From NCBI GenBank assembly GCA_050696075.1, contig JBOGUF010000126.1, positions 1 to 64,000 on the forward strand: a DNA stretch of 64,000 nt. The letters run 5' to 3'. A program made the translations under genes and the position numbers. Position 1 is the first letter of the stretch. Every line of letters starts with the position of its first letter. Source of the stretch: JBOGUF01 sp050696075. GTDB lineage: Bacteria > Chloroflexota > Chloroflexia > Thermomicrobiales > UBA6265. The notes under the pieces are model-generated. The model was not told the DNA's origin, ran no database searches, and saw only the letters and a list, made by a program, of their open reading frames with translations. Shown here in pieces: positions 7,748 through 16,409 of the stretch.

Positions 7748-8623
7748 TCATGGGGTCGCCTCCATTCCGGCGACCTCGGCCGGCGGTTCCATCCGGATCC
7801 GCGTGACCCGGTGTCCGCGACGATCGATGACCGCCGTTGCCAATGCGCCGTCGACGCGATCCCGCCGCCGGCGCGTGGCTTCCTGCAGGCACCCGGCGCT
7901 GATCTCGACAATTGTCCCCGGCACACCACCCGAACGCTCGTGGATGAGGTCGATCGCCTCCTCCGTAAAGACCGCCCGCCCGGCGCCGGTTGGATGCCCC
8001 ATGGCCGCCAGCCGGTGGGCGATCAGCCCGGCGGTATCGCGCCGGTTGAACGGGTTGAGCCGGTGCTCCATCCCGACCCGCCGCGCCAGGTTCCGCTTGC
8101 GCCCAATCTTCTCCTCCAGTTCCGGTTCCGCGAAAACGACGACGGCGATCGGCGACCGCGCCGGCGTCTCGACTGAAAGGAAGGTGCGCACGATCTCGAG
8201 GTGCGAGCTCGTCAGGTGGTGCCCGTCGTCGATGACCAGCAACGTCGTCCGCCGCGCGGCGCGCATCGCCTCCAAAAAGCCGAGGAACGCGGTCGTCAGA
8301 TCGAGCCCCGTGCGCCCGGAGGCGTCCACCCCGAACTGGCCAAGGACGGCCCGTAGGAACTGGACGTCGGTACGGCAGTCGCGCGGGTCGTCAATGGTTC
8401 CGATTGCGACCCGCGGGTCCGGTCGTAGCTGGTTCAGCAACGCCCCCTTGATCGTCGTCTTCCCGAAGCCGGCCTCGCCGATCACCACCGACAACCCCCG
8501 TCCCCGCGCAACCGCCAGCGTCAGCCGTTCGTAACAGTCCTCGTGCCCCAGCGACCGATAGAACGCCGCCTCCCTGTCCTCGCTCCCATCGGTCTTTGCT
8601 TGTTGCGCTGCTTCCACTACCAC
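7748..8623 (-). CDS. AAA ATPase of the ExeA/TniB type
   Basis: 291 aa. GTG 8623 is the likely start (GTG 8617 is possible); upstream is only a G-rich 7-bp repeat. Walker A is GEAGFGKTT (residues 49-57) and Walker B is LLVIDDGHHLT, with a later sensor region (AVVVFAEPELEEKI) and the long C-terminal helical part typical of ExeA/TniB/MuB-like ATPases. These act as DNA- or peptidoglycan-linked switches, often as partners of transposases or secretion systems. Here the neighbours are a MerR-type gene 18 bp upstream and a DnaA-domain-I-like protein downstream, and no transposase, so a replication or loading role is inferred. Confidence 0.8.
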   Translation of the reverse strand: MVVEAAQQAKTDGSEDREAAFYRSLGHEDCYERLTLAVARGRGLSVVIGEAGFGKTTIKGALLNQLRPDPRVAIGTIDDPRDCRTDVQFLRAVLGQFGVDASGRTGLDLTTAFLGFLEAMRAARRTTLLVIDDGHHLTSSHLEIVRTFLSVETPARSPIAVVVFAEPELEEKIGRKRNLARRVGMEHRLNPFNRRDTAGLIAHRLAAMGHPTGAGRAVFTEEAIDLIHERSGGVPGTIVEISAGCLQEATRRRRDRVDGALATAVIDRRGHRVTRIRMEPPAEVAGMEATP

Positions 8624-8624
8624 G

Positions 8625-8655
8625 TCCCTGACCCCCGACCCCTAGCTCCTGACCC
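8625..8655. repeat. Heptanucleotide repeat at the merR/AAA junction
   Basis: Degenerate 7-bp units (CCCTGAC, CCCCGAC, CCCTAGC, TCCTGAC) contain the stop of the MerR-type gene and sit where the ribosome site of the AAA gene should be. Confidence 0.6.
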
Positions 8656-8998
8656 CGCGGCGCCCCAGGCGCTGCTTGATCTCGCGGATGCCGAGACCGG
8701 CGCGGCGCTGGGCGATGATGGCGCGCAGCATCTCCAGTTCGCGGTCGTCGAAGAGGAGGTAGCCGCTCTCCGTCCGCGCCGTCGGCACGATGAGTCCCTC
8801 GCGCAGGTAGTAGTCGAGATGCGTCCGGGTGAGGCCGGTGGCCGCCCGCAGGTCGCTCGTCATGTAGAATCGGGCGAGGCGGTCCGACTCACGGCCGTTC
8901 GTGTCGGCCGGCCGCGACAAGCTCGCCGCCGCGGGCGGCATCGCGGGTGCCCTGGCCGCGCTGGACTCGATCTCGAGCTCGAATGCCATCTCGGTCAT
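8642..8998 (-). CDS. MerR-family transcriptional regulator
   Basis: 118 aa from ATG 8998, chosen because GAGGGAG lies 7 nt upstream; the frame is open to ATG 9124, directly at the predicted transcription start, so a leaderless longer form is possible. The second half is a MerR DNA-binding domain: FYMTSDLRAATGLTRTHLDYYLREGLI, then ESGYLLFDDRELEMLRAIIAQRRAGLGIREIKQRL. There is no C-terminal effector domain or cysteine sensor. First gene of the three-gene block with the AAA ATPase and DnaA-I-like protein. Likely controls that block or the spacer-dyad promoter at 7290. Confidence 0.8.
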   Translation of the reverse strand: MTEMAFELEIESSAARAPAMPPAAASLSRPADTNGRESDRLARFYMTSDLRAATGLTRTHLDYYLREGLIVPTARTESGYLLFDDRELEMLRAIIAQRRAGLGIREIKQRLGRRGVRS

Positions 8999-9130
8999 CG
9001 CGGGTCTCCCTCTCACCGTGACCATCGGTATCCGCGCCTCCACGCCTCCGCCACCGGCCGCAACGGGATACGGATGGCGACCGGTCACCGGCACTCGCCG
9101 AGCGCGCCCGCTCTGCAAGTGCATAGTGGC

Positions 9131-9159
9131 ATCTTAGGGATTGTGCCACCCCCTGTAAA
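9131..9159 (-). promoter_or_regulatory. Promoter of the merR-AAA-DnaA-I-like block
   Basis: On the minus strand: TTTACA (9159-9154), 17-bp spacer, TAAGAT (9136-9131). The predicted start is at about 9124, which is the A of an ATG in frame with the MerR-type gene, so the mRNA may be leaderless or have a 126-nt leader to ATG 8998. Confidence 0.65.
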
Positions 9160-9187
9160 CCGGTTGCCTCGCGGTCACCGCAAGATG

Positions 9188-9199
9188 GTGTACGTACAC
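9188..9199. promoter_or_regulatory. 12-bp perfect palindrome upstream of the merR promoter
   Basis: GTGTACGTACAC is self-complementary and lies about 30 bp upstream of the -35 box. It is a candidate operator shared with, or separate from, the divergent gene at 9444. Confidence 0.4.
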
Positions 9200-9364
9200 A
9201 GTCGGCGACCGCTAGATCTGGTAGCGAACGCGCCCGCGATTGACGCGCCGGTCACCGGTTGCATGAACGCCGGGGAAACCAGCCGGCCTCGCGAAACGTC
9301 TTACTAGGAGACCAAGGGACAGACCAGCCGTTGCCTTGACTCGACCTCCCGCCGTTCCCGACCG

Positions 9365-9370
9365 CTATAC
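9365..9370 (+). promoter_or_regulatory. -10 box (TATACT) of the single-pass surface protein gene
   Basis: GCTATACTGG, the same sequence context as other promoters here. An in-frame ATG at 9378 lies 7 nt downstream (possible leaderless start); ATG 9444 is preceded by GAGGAG but at long spacing. Confidence 0.4.
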
Positions 9371-9443
9371 TGGCGCGATGGGCCACGCCGCCACCCCGCG
9401 CGGAGCGGCGCGGCCTGACGCGACAGAGGAGCACACGGTATCC

Positions 9444-10721
9444 ATGGAGCCACGACCACCGAGGGGCAACCGGCCGCCGCCGACGGAGCGCTACGAGCCG
9501 CCGACGCCATCGCCGCCACAGCAGGCGCCGCCGCCCTCAGCCGAATCGCCGACGCCACCGCCGCCTCGACCTGAGCCACGTTGGGATCAGCCCTCCACCA
9601 CGTCGTATCGGCCCGAGGCGCCCCCGTCGGCTCGGCCCATCGACCCACCCTACCGCCCGCCCGCGAGCCCATACGGGAGCGCCGCCGGGTCCGCCGGAGC
9701 CTCCAGCGCGGGAACCTATGGCTCGGCCGCCGCCGGTGCGCCACCGGCGCGCGCGCCCTGGTACGACCCGGCCGGACCGGGCACGCCCGGGATGGGCGTC
9801 CAACCGCCAGCCTCACCGCCGCCGGGCGTGCGCGCCGGCAGCGCAAGCGGTGGCGGCTGGTTCCTGCGGGCACTCGTTGCCGCCCTCGCCGTCGGCATCC
9901 TGCTCATCGCCGCTGCCTTCGCCTACACCCGCGCCCGCGACGATGACGACGACGACCCAAACCAGGTCGCCGTCGAACAGACCGCCGTCCGCGCCACCGA
10001 GCTTGCCGAGTTGGCCGCGGTCCGCGGCACCCCCGCCGGCACACCACTGCCGACCGCGACCGCCGAACCGACCGTCACCCCGACCGTCGCCGCCAGCCCG
10101 ACCGCGGCCGACGAAGCAGCGGCCAGGGAGGAGTCCGAGGAAGGCGGCGGCTCCGCGTCGGCCGAAGAGGACGCGACCGAGGAGGAGAACGAGTCCACCG
10201 CGCCGCGGCGCACCCGCTTGCCGGTCAGCGAGATGATCCCCGCGGAGAACGAGGCCCCGAGCGGCTTCATCGTCGACGTAGAAACCGATGGCCGGTTCTC
10301 CTTCAACGAGGTTGCCACCTCGCTCGGCGCGATCGAAGAGGCGACCACGCTCTTGGAGGAGTGGGACTGGCAGGAAGGGCTCTTCCGCGCCTTCAAGCCA
10401 CCGGCCGGCGCCGCGCCGCCGCCCAACGAAACCAACTATTTCTACGTCAGCATCCACCGTTTCGGTACTGAGGAAGGCGCCGTCGAGGCGCTCGACTACT
10501 TCGCCGACACCAAGGCCTCGTCCGGCCTGGCAGAGATCGAGGCCGACCCGCTCGGCGACGAGATGCGCGCCCTGTCGAACGCGGGCGGCGACAGCGCCGC
10601 CGAGGTCGACCTCTACATCCGCGACGGCACGCGCGTCATTCGCATCGCCACCTTCTCCGATGCCGGCGACCCCCTCGCCGACGCCATCGCCTTCGCCGAG
10701 CAGGTCCTCGGCATCGCGTAA
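9444..10721 (+). CDS. Single-pass membrane protein with Pro-rich cytoplasmic arm
   Basis: 425 aa from ATG 9444 (ATG 9378 also possible). The first ~130 residues are Pro/Ser/Ala-rich and disordered; one TM helix follows (GGGWFLRALVAALAVGILLIAAAF), then an acidic spacer, a Thr/Pro/Glu-rich stalk and a folded C-terminal domain of about 160 residues (from EAPSGFIVDVETDGRFSF). The topology, cytoplasmic Pro-rich arm and outside sensor-like domain, resembles actinobacterial and Chloroflexota cell-envelope proteins. No catalytic motif is seen. Function unknown. Confidence 0.65.
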   Translation: MEPRPPRGNRPPPTERYEPPTPSPPQQAPPPSAESPTPPPPRPEPRWDQPSTTSYRPEAPPSARPIDPPYRPPASPYGSAAGSAGASSAGTYGSAAAGAPPARAPWYDPAGPGTPGMGVQPPASPPPGVRAGSASGGGWFLRALVAALAVGILLIAAAFAYTRARDDDDDDPNQVAVEQTAVRATELAELAAVRGTPAGTPLPTATAEPTVTPTVAASPTAADEAAAREESEEGGGSASAEEDATEEENESTAPRRTRLPVSEMIPAENEAPSGFIVDVETDGRFSFNEVATSLGAIEEATTLLEEWDWQEGLFRAFKPPAGAAPPPNETNYFYVSIHRFGTEEGAVEALDYFADTKASSGLAEIEADPLGDEMRALSNAGGDSAAEVDLYIRDGTRVIRIATFSDAGDPLADAIAFAEQVLGIA

Positions 10722-11490
10722 GGCGGCCAGGCGGCAGGGCGGCCAGGCGGCGAGGAAGACGTTACCCCGTCATTCCGACCGTCCCCCCGTCATTCCGACC
10801 GTCCCCCCGTCATGCCGCGCCCCCACCCCGTCATTCCGATCGAAGAGAGGAATCTGGCTCTACCAGTGACGACTCTGACTAGGGACAGATTCCTCGACGA
10901 ACGCCGAAGCTCGGCATGACGGGGTGGAGGCGCGGCATGACGGGGTGCTGAGGTGCTCGCGTTCCTCGCCGCCCTCGCCGCCCCGCCGCCCTCGTTTTTT
11001 CACGCGGACCTCACGCCCATTTCATCGCAATTTCATCTTTCAACGTTATGTTGGTAACACTGCAAGCCGCTCGGACGCGACACATGGTCGTCAGCCCGGC
11101 CGGCAGTCGGTGGCAGTGGACGTGCGTCCCTGCCGTTCCCCAGGGGCTAGCAACTAGGAGCCAGGAGCCAGGAGCGTGGGATTGCGATTCTCCGACATGA
11201 TTGATGCCGCGCTCCGCGAGGCGCGGACACGGGCAGCCGCCCCTCCGTCCCAGCCAGCCAACGGCCATGGTGAGGACGCGACGAGCCCACGAGCCGGCAT
11301 CGAGGACGATCAGGGCGAAGCGAGCGCCCGCCACCGCGTCGGAGGTCGCGGTGGCGCGACGGGGCAGCCCCAAGGGGATGGATGGATCAACGTGACCGAT
11401 CAGCGCATCGACGACGAGGTCGATCGACCCGGCCCGCCAATGGAGGCTGGCCAGCACGATCAGCCAGACGACCCGACAAGGAGGCACCCG
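10722..11490. other. Gene-poor stretch: repeats and long leader of the crp-like gene
   Basis: No supported gene. 10726-10756 holds short G/C-rich units (GGCGGCCA-like). 10766-10945 is a GTCATTCCGA-type repeat cluster. 11147-11176 is a 7-bp repeat (AGGAGCC). The frame of the Crp-like gene is open back to 11176, but that part is low in recognisable structure and the only good ribosome site lies before ATG 11491. Confidence 0.6.
10766..10945. repeat. GTCATTCCGA-type dispersed repeat cluster
   Basis: Three direct copies of CCCCGTCATTCCGACC-like units, then CGAAGAGAGGAATCTGGC, a core, and GATTCCTCGACGAA with GGCATGACGGGG in inverted orientation at the right end. Related copies are at 36114-36195 and, inside recQ, at 45403-45570. 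Confidence 0.75.
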
Positions 11491-12345
11491 ATGAAGTTTG
11501 CCGCCCGCGACCGAGGCACGGCCCGTACCCTGATTCGCACCGCGCCGGGGCCGACCGATCCCGCGCGTTCCCGCTTTCCCTCGTTCGACCGCCGCGGCGA
11601 CGGACGAAACGGCGCGCTCGCCGCCGCGCCCTTCTCCGCGGACGGTCACGGCGACAGCCACGCGCTCGGCGCCCCTGAGAGCGTGCGCCAGTCGCACGGC
11701 GTCAGCTTCACCCACCTCAGCGGCCACCGCATCTTCGGCCCGGACGAGGCCGCCGGCCTCTTCTACGTTGTGCGTAGCGGCTGCGTCCGCCTCTTCAAGA
11801 CCCTGCCGGACGGTCGCTCGATCAACCTCGGCCTGCTCGGCCCGAACACGATCTTCACCCAGGAGGATCGGACCGACGGCCTCGCCACCGGCCTGACCGC
11901 CGAAGCTCTGGTCGACACCACCCTCTCCGTCATCGAACAGGACGACCTGGCGGCGATGATCGGCCAGTCGCCGGAACTGGCCGCTGCCCTCGTCGAAGGC
12001 ATGACCCGCCGCTTCACCGGCCTGCAAACGCTCGTCGAGCAGATCCTGGCGCGTGACGTCACCGTCCGCCTGGCGACGATGCTGCTGACGCTGGCCGAGC
12101 GCTTCGGCCGGCCGCTGCCGGACGGTATGCACAAGATCGCGCTGCCAGTCCCGCACCAACTGCTGGCGAACATGATCGGCTCCAACCGCGTCACTGTCAC
12201 CCGCAAGCTCAGCGAACTGCGCGCCGCCGGCCTCACCCGCGCCCTCGGCCGCAACCTGATCGCGGTCGACCCGGTCAAGCTGCGCGCCTACGTCCAGGCC
12301 TCGACCCGCCCGGCGACCACGTCGCCCGCGGAGGCCGAGGGCTAG
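11491..12345 (+). CDS. Crp/Fnr-family transcription regulator
   Basis: 284 aa. ATG 11491 is preceded by a near-perfect AAGGAGG at 11477-11483. After ~70 variable residues comes a cyclic-nucleotide-binding-like beta-roll (FYVVRSGCVRLFKTLPDGRSINLGLLGPNTIF) without an Fnr cysteine set, a long dimerisation helix, and a Crp winged helix: PVPHQLLANMIGSNRVTVTRKLSEL with the recognition helix at SNRVTVTRKLSEL. The signal is unknown; the beta-roll lacks the clear RxxR/S cAMP pocket as far as read. A strong terminator follows, so it is a single-gene unit. Confidence 0.85.
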   Translation: MKFAARDRGTARTLIRTAPGPTDPARSRFPSFDRRGDGRNGALAAAPFSADGHGDSHALGAPESVRQSHGVSFTHLSGHRIFGPDEAAGLFYVVRSGCVRLFKTLPDGRSINLGLLGPNTIFTQEDRTDGLATGLTAEALVDTTLSVIEQDDLAAMIGQSPELAAALVEGMTRRFTGLQTLVEQILARDVTVRLATMLLTLAERFGRPLPDGMHKIALPVPHQLLANMIGSNRVTVTRKLSELRAAGLTRALGRNLIAVDPVKLRAYVQASTRPATTSPAEAEG

Positions 12346-12374
12346 CACATCCTTCGCCTGATCGGAGCGGCCAC

Positions 12375-12412
12375 GGCCGCCGGACACAATTGCATCCGGC
12401 GGCCTTCGTCTT
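12375..12412 (+). terminator. Terminator after the crp-like gene
   Basis: GGCCGCCGGA (12375-12384) and TCCGGCGGCC (12395-12404) form a perfect 10-bp stem with a 10-nt loop, followed by TTCGTCTT. Confidence 0.75.
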
Positions 12413-12499
12413 GCGAGTCCGACCTGTCGTACCGCGCCCCAAGATGCGGGCTTGGCGAATGCCGGATCAGGACGCGCAACAGAGACGAGGACGCGGCAT

Positions 12500-13936
12500 A
12501 TGGTTCACATAGACGAGGTCCACATCGCCCCCTTGCCGCTCGATCGCTTTCGGCCGCTGCTGGGCGAGGCGCCCCTCCGCGAGGCAACCGCGTTGGCCGA
12601 AACAGCCGCCCGCCGCCTGCGTGGGCGCGTCTGGTGGAATGTCAACTCCACTGCCCGCGGCGGCGGCGTGGCCGAGATGCTGCAATCGCTCCTCGGCTAC
12701 GCCCGCGGGCTCGAAATCGACACCCGCTGGCTCGTCATCGAAGGCAACCCGGACTTCTTCCGGGTCACCAAGCGCCTCCACCACGCCCTCCACGGCTCCA
12801 CCGGCGACGGCACGCCCCTCGCCGGGGAGGAGCGCACGATCTACGACGACACCCTCGCCGCCAACGGCCAGGAATTGCTGGCGCTGATCCGCCCAGGCGA
12901 CGTCGTCCTCCTCCACGACCCGCAGACCGCCGGGCTCGCGCCGACGCTGGTTCATCACGGCGCGATCGTCATCTGGCGCTGCCACGTCGGCGCCGACGCG
13001 CGCAATGCCGAGACCGACCTGGGCTGGGCGTTCCTGGCGCCCTATTTGGGCGAGGTCGCCGCCACCGTCTTCTCCCGGCGGGCCTACGTCCCGGCCGCAC
13101 TCGACGGCGCCCGCGCCGTCGTCATCCCGCCCTCGATCGATGCCTTCTCGCCGAAAAACCAGGAGCTCGACGAGTCGACGGTCCGCGCCATCCTCGTCCA
13201 CACCGGGATCGTCGAGGGGCCGCCGGACGACGGCGCCGCCATCTTCCACCGGGAGGACGGCTCCATCGCCCGCGTCGACCGGCAGGCCGACGTCGTCCGG
13301 CATGGCCGGGCTCCCTCCTGGCAGACGCCGTTGGTCGTCCAGGTCTCGCGCTGGGATCCGCTCAAGGACCCGATCGGCGTGCTGCGCGGGTATGCCGAAC
13401 TGATCAGCAGCGCCGATCCGATCGCGGCCGATCTCGTCTTGGCCGGCCCGAATGTCAGTGCCGTGACCGACGACCCGGAGGGCGCGGCCACCTTCAACGC
13501 CGTCGTCGACGCCTGGCGGGCTCTCCCGCACGGCAGCCGCAACCGGGTCCACCTCGCCTCGCTGCCGATGACGGATCGGGAGGAAAATGCCGCCATCGTC
13601 AATGCCCTGCAGCGCCACGCCGCGGTCGTCGTCCAAAAGAGCCTCAAAGAGGGGTTTGGACTCACCGTAACTGAGGCGATGTGGAAGGGCCGCCCGGTGA
13701 TCGGCACCGCCATCGGCGGCATCCAGGACCAGATCGACGACAATGTCCACGGTCTCCTCCTCCCCGACCCGACCGACCTGAGCGCCTTCGCCGCCGCCGT
13801 CCGCCGCCTCCTCGCCGACCCCGATTTCGCCTCGCGCCTCGGCACCCGGGGCAAAGAACGCGTCCGCCAAGAATTCCTCGGCGTCCGCCACCTGATGCAG
13901 TACGCGAACTTACTGGAGCGGATCGAGACGGGGTGA
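12500..13936 (+). CDS. TreT-like retaining glycosyltransferase (GT4)
   Basis: 478 aa. ATG 12500 has GACGAGG upstream. GT4 hallmarks: an N-terminal VWWNVNSTARGGGVAEML (sugar-nucleotide loop), QVSRWDPLKDP in the middle, and the C-terminal acceptor motif KSLKEGFGLTVTEAMWKGRPVIGTAIGGI (ExFGxxxxE). The N-terminal GGVAEML and length match trehalose glycosyltransferring synthase/trehalose phosphorylase-like proteins, which join nucleoside-diphosphate-glucose and glucose to trehalose reversibly. Substrate is from family knowledge only. No tre partner gene lies nearby. Likely compatible-solute metabolism. Confidence 0.8.
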   Translation: MVHIDEVHIAPLPLDRFRPLLGEAPLREATALAETAARRLRGRVWWNVNSTARGGGVAEMLQSLLGYARGLEIDTRWLVIEGNPDFFRVTKRLHHALHGSTGDGTPLAGEERTIYDDTLAANGQELLALIRPGDVVLLHDPQTAGLAPTLVHHGAIVIWRCHVGADARNAETDLGWAFLAPYLGEVAATVFSRRAYVPAALDGARAVVIPPSIDAFSPKNQELDESTVRAILVHTGIVEGPPDDGAAIFHREDGSIARVDRQADVVRHGRAPSWQTPLVVQVSRWDPLKDPIGVLRGYAELISSADPIAADLVLAGPNVSAVTDDPEGAATFNAVVDAWRALPHGSRNRVHLASLPMTDREENAAIVNALQRHAAVVVQKSLKEGFGLTVTEAMWKGRPVIGTAIGGIQDQIDDNVHGLLLPDPTDLSAFAAAVRRLLADPDFASRLGTRGKERVRQEFLGVRHLMQYANLLERIETG

Positions 13937-13940
13937 TGCG

Positions 13941-14067
13941 GCCCCCCCAACCCCCCAATCCTGGGGGAGCACGACGGACGACGACGCGCTCCGTCGTCTC
14001 CCCCAACTTGGGGTTCAGGGGGCCGTCCATCCTCGTCTCCCCCAAAGTTGGGGGGTTGGGGGGGCCG
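13941..14067. repeat. Dispersed G/C-hairpin repeat (three stems)
   Basis: Three CCCCC-N-GGGGG stems occur in tandem: with AATCCT, AACTT and AAAGTT loops. They are joined by GAGCACGACGG and CGTCGTCTCC arms that are complementary. It lies between two convergent genes and could end transcription from both sides. Confidence 0.8.
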
Positions 14068-14076
14068 ATTCGCGCA

Positions 14077-14469
14077 TCAGCGTTCGTTGTTGGTGATCGA
14101 GGCGGCCGTCTCTGCGATCCGGGTCAGGACCGAAGGGAGGTTTCGCAAGACCTCCTCGTTGCGAAAGCGCGGGATGGTGTAGCCATACGCGGCGAGGTGT
14201 TGGTCCCGGTACGCGTCTTGCTCGATCTGTTCTCGGTGAATCTCGCCGTCGAGTTCAACGACCAGCTTGCACGCGGGGCAATAGAAGTCCAGCACGAACG
14301 GCCCGACGGGGTGCTGTTGTCGGAAGCGCAAGCCGGCAAGCTGCTTCCCCTTGATCGCCTCCCACAGCACGCGCTCCGCCGATGTGAGCCGTCTCCGCAA
14401 TTGTCGCGCGGCGGCCTCCAGGCCGGGCGACGTGCCCCGGATGCGTGGGGTGGTTTTTGATTGGTCCAT
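14077..14469 (-). CDS. DUF559 endonuclease-domain protein
   Basis: 130 aa from ATG 14469. The DUF559/Vsr-like fold is clear: ARQLRRRLTSAERVLWEAIKGKQL, LRFRQQHPVGPFVLDFYCPACKLVVELDG and YRDQHLAAYGYTIPRFRNEEVL. The D, E and Q/H residues of the PD-(D/E)XK core are present (VLDFYCP, VELDGEIH). These proteins are widespread, often beside mobile or repeat-rich DNA; biological role is unproven. Dispersed hairpin repeats flank it on both sides. Confidence 0.85.
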   Translation of the reverse strand: MDQSKTTPRIRGTSPGLEAAARQLRRRLTSAERVLWEAIKGKQLAGLRFRQQHPVGPFVLDFYCPACKLVVELDGEIHREQIEQDAYRDQHLAAYGYTIPRFRNEEVLRNLPSVLTRIAETAASITNNER

Positions 14470-14477
14470 CGGGTTCG

Positions 14478-14554
14478 GCCCCCCCGGCCCCCCAATCCTG
14501 GGGGGAGACGAGCGCGCGTTCCCAATGACGATGCCGCGCCCCCAATCCTGGGGG
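14478..14554. repeat. Dispersed G/C-hairpin repeat
   Basis: CCCCCCAATCCTGGGGGG and CCCCCAATCCTGGGGG bracket a GAGACGAGCG core. Same family as the 13.9-kb copy. Confidence 0.75.
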
Positions 14555-14672
14555 CAACGAATGACGGCGGGAGTCGCGGCCTCCGGCTTTGGGTTCGGTG
14601 AGTCATAAGTTGCGTGAGTCTCGCACAATTGGCGGAATGCCGCCCGTCTCTCCCGGCTTGGCGACGCGCTCC

Positions 14673-14738
14673 CGTCGTGCTCCCCCCAGGATTGGGGCCG
14701 CGCGCTCGTCTCCCCCCAAAGTTGGGGGGCGGGGGGCA
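14673..14738. repeat. Dispersed G/C-hairpin repeat
   Basis: CGTCGTGCTCCCCCCAGGA at the left and TCCCCCCAAAGTTGGGGGG at the right, in the same order as in other full units but with a shortened core. Confidence 0.7.
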
Positions 14739-15047
14739 GGAAGGGTGCGCTGGCTGAACCCGATGATCGCCAGCATCCGCGCTGCAAAGATCGCAGAGAG
14801 CGTCGTCCGCCACGGGGCCATTCGCCGGGCGGTTGGTTTCGTCGCTGCATCGGTCGGTGAATCCGGTCGCTCTCCCATCCCGGCCGCGAGTGTAGCAGGG
14901 GGCGGGTTGTGTCACCGTTCCAAATAGCGTCGATCCCTACTCTTGCATTGTTGCCGTTCGTGCCGCATCATATGGGCACACTAGCTTGGCGTGACAAATA
15001 AGGTCTTGGTGATGCCCGGCGCTGCCGGGTCAGAAAGGAGCGCCCCC

Positions 15048-16409
15048 GTGTCGCGTCCCGCCCCGCCCCTGCCCCACGGCGTGCCCAATCTCAATCTCGG
15101 CCAGGCCCGCGCGCCGCTGTTCGAGGTCACGCTCCAGGTCGTGACGCCGATGTTCGGCGGCGGCGCCGCACCGGGCGTGGTCGATCCCCTGCATCCGGTC
15201 CGCGGCGGCTCCGTCCGCGGCCACCTCCGCTTCTGGTGGCGGGCCTGCAACGCGCACCGCTGGCCGACGCCCCAAGCGCTCTTCGATGACGAGGCCGCGA
15301 TCTGGGGCCAGACCGCCGCGTCGAACCGTCCCGGTGCGCCGTCGGCGATCGACGTCGAGGTGGAGATCGACAAGACGGGTGAACCCCAGCCCAAGGAGCA
15401 GCCGCACAGCAAGCAGTGGATGGACGACGAGTTCGGCTATCCTTCGTACGCGCTGTTCCCCTTTCAACGGCAGAATAACCCCCCACGGCCTCCCAGTAAG
15501 GCGCAGATTGGGGTCGCGTTTACTGTGCGACTTTCCGTCGCGCATCGCAGTCCTCCTCTCGATCATCAGCAGCTTGAGAAGGCAGCAGAAGCGGCTCTTT
15601 GGGCTTGGATCACATTCGGTGGTGTAGGAGCGCGGACACGGCGCGGCTGCGGCGCACTCTGGTGTACCGATTCCCAGTTTTCCCCTTCATCGGTCGAAAC
15701 TGCGTCCGAGTGGCTCGCGGAACGAACGGAACGCTGCGTGAACGCCGCCTCGGCCCCGGATTCCCTACCGCTGCCATTGATTCGTGGCAGCCGCGTGTTG
15801 CTGGCGGCGGATGCCGACACGCCCGTCGTGGCTTGGTCAAGGTCAGTTGCGGAGATGCAGGCCTTCCGCCAAGGCAAGGGAGTGGGTCGGCGCTCCGGAC
15901 GCGACGAAAGTCGACCACGCAAGCTTGGTCAGAGCTACTGGCCTGAAGCCGACTCCATCCGTGATGTAGCCCGCACCTACTCGCGCGGACACGAACCGCG
16001 TCATCAAGCAATCCGCTACTTTCCGCGGGCAGAGTTCGGCCTCCCCATCGTCTTTCACTTCATCGACGCGGAACGGGGCGATCCAGGCAACCACACGCTG
16101 GAGATCGCGCGAGAGAAGACAGCGCGTTTGGCATCTCCCTTCGTCTTGAAGCCGCTGATGATGACCTCGGGGCGGGCAGTTCCCATGATCGCGTTGCTGG
16201 AGACTCCGCGATTGCACGAATTGGGACTGCCGCTGCACCTAAAAGGTCCAGACGGCCCACCGACGCCGGTGATGGTTCCTGATGACGTGTTCGTAACCGC
16301 CAAGGCCAAAGACGTTCCTCCGCTCGCGGCCGTCGACGCAGACGATCCACGCGAAGGTCTGCTCCGGTTTGTCGAACATCGCTGGCACGTGACGAGGATG
16401 GTGCTCTGA
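15048..16409 (+). CDS. cmr1: Type III-B CRISPR RAMP protein Cmr1
   Basis: 453 aa. GTG 15048 is chosen for its AAGGAG at good spacing; the frame is open to 14991. The RAMP start FEVTLQVVTPMFGGGA and PVRGGSVRGHLRFWWRACNAHRW are diagnostic of Cmr1 (glycine-rich loop plus RFWWR). Cmr1 caps the 3' end of the crRNA-target duplex in the Cmr complex. First gene of an operon in which all later genes overlap; its stop overlaps the cmr2 start (TGATG). Codon use from about 15480 on is less GC-biased than in neighbours. Confidence 0.9.
   Translation: MSRPAPPLPHGVPNLNLGQARAPLFEVTLQVVTPMFGGGAAPGVVDPLHPVRGGSVRGHLRFWWRACNAHRWPTPQALFDDEAAIWGQTAASNRPGAPSAIDVEVEIDKTGEPQPKEQPHSKQWMDDEFGYPSYALFPFQRQNNPPRPPSKAQIGVAFTVRLSVAHRSPPLDHQQLEKAAEAALWAWITFGGVGARTRRGCGALWCTDSQFSPSSVETASEWLAERTERCVNAASAPDSLPLPLIRGSRVLLAADADTPVVAWSRSVAEMQAFRQGKGVGRRSGRDESRPRKLGQSYWPEADSIRDVARTYSRGHEPRHQAIRYFPRAEFGLPIVFHFIDAERGDPGNHTLEIAREKTARLASPFVLKPLMMTSGRAVPMIALLETPRLHELGLPLHLKGPDGPPTPVMVPDDVFVTAKAKDVPPLAAVDADDPREGLLRFVEHRWHVTRMVL

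Larger units (their letters stand above)
14470..15047. other. Gene-free stretch upstream of the CRISPR operon
   Basis: About 580 bp with two hairpin-repeat copies and no supported gene. The last 120 bp are less GC-rich and probably hold the cmr promoter (TTGCAT- and CATATG-like sequences around 14942-14972), but no clean -35/-10 pair could be chosen. Confidence 0.5.

Noticed and set aside
11011..12387. Long minus-strand frame opposite the Crp-like gene
   Set aside because: Shadow of the Crp/Fnr frame, whose winged helix and beta-roll are clear. The hydrophobic piece near 11400 is short and not followed by a real domain.
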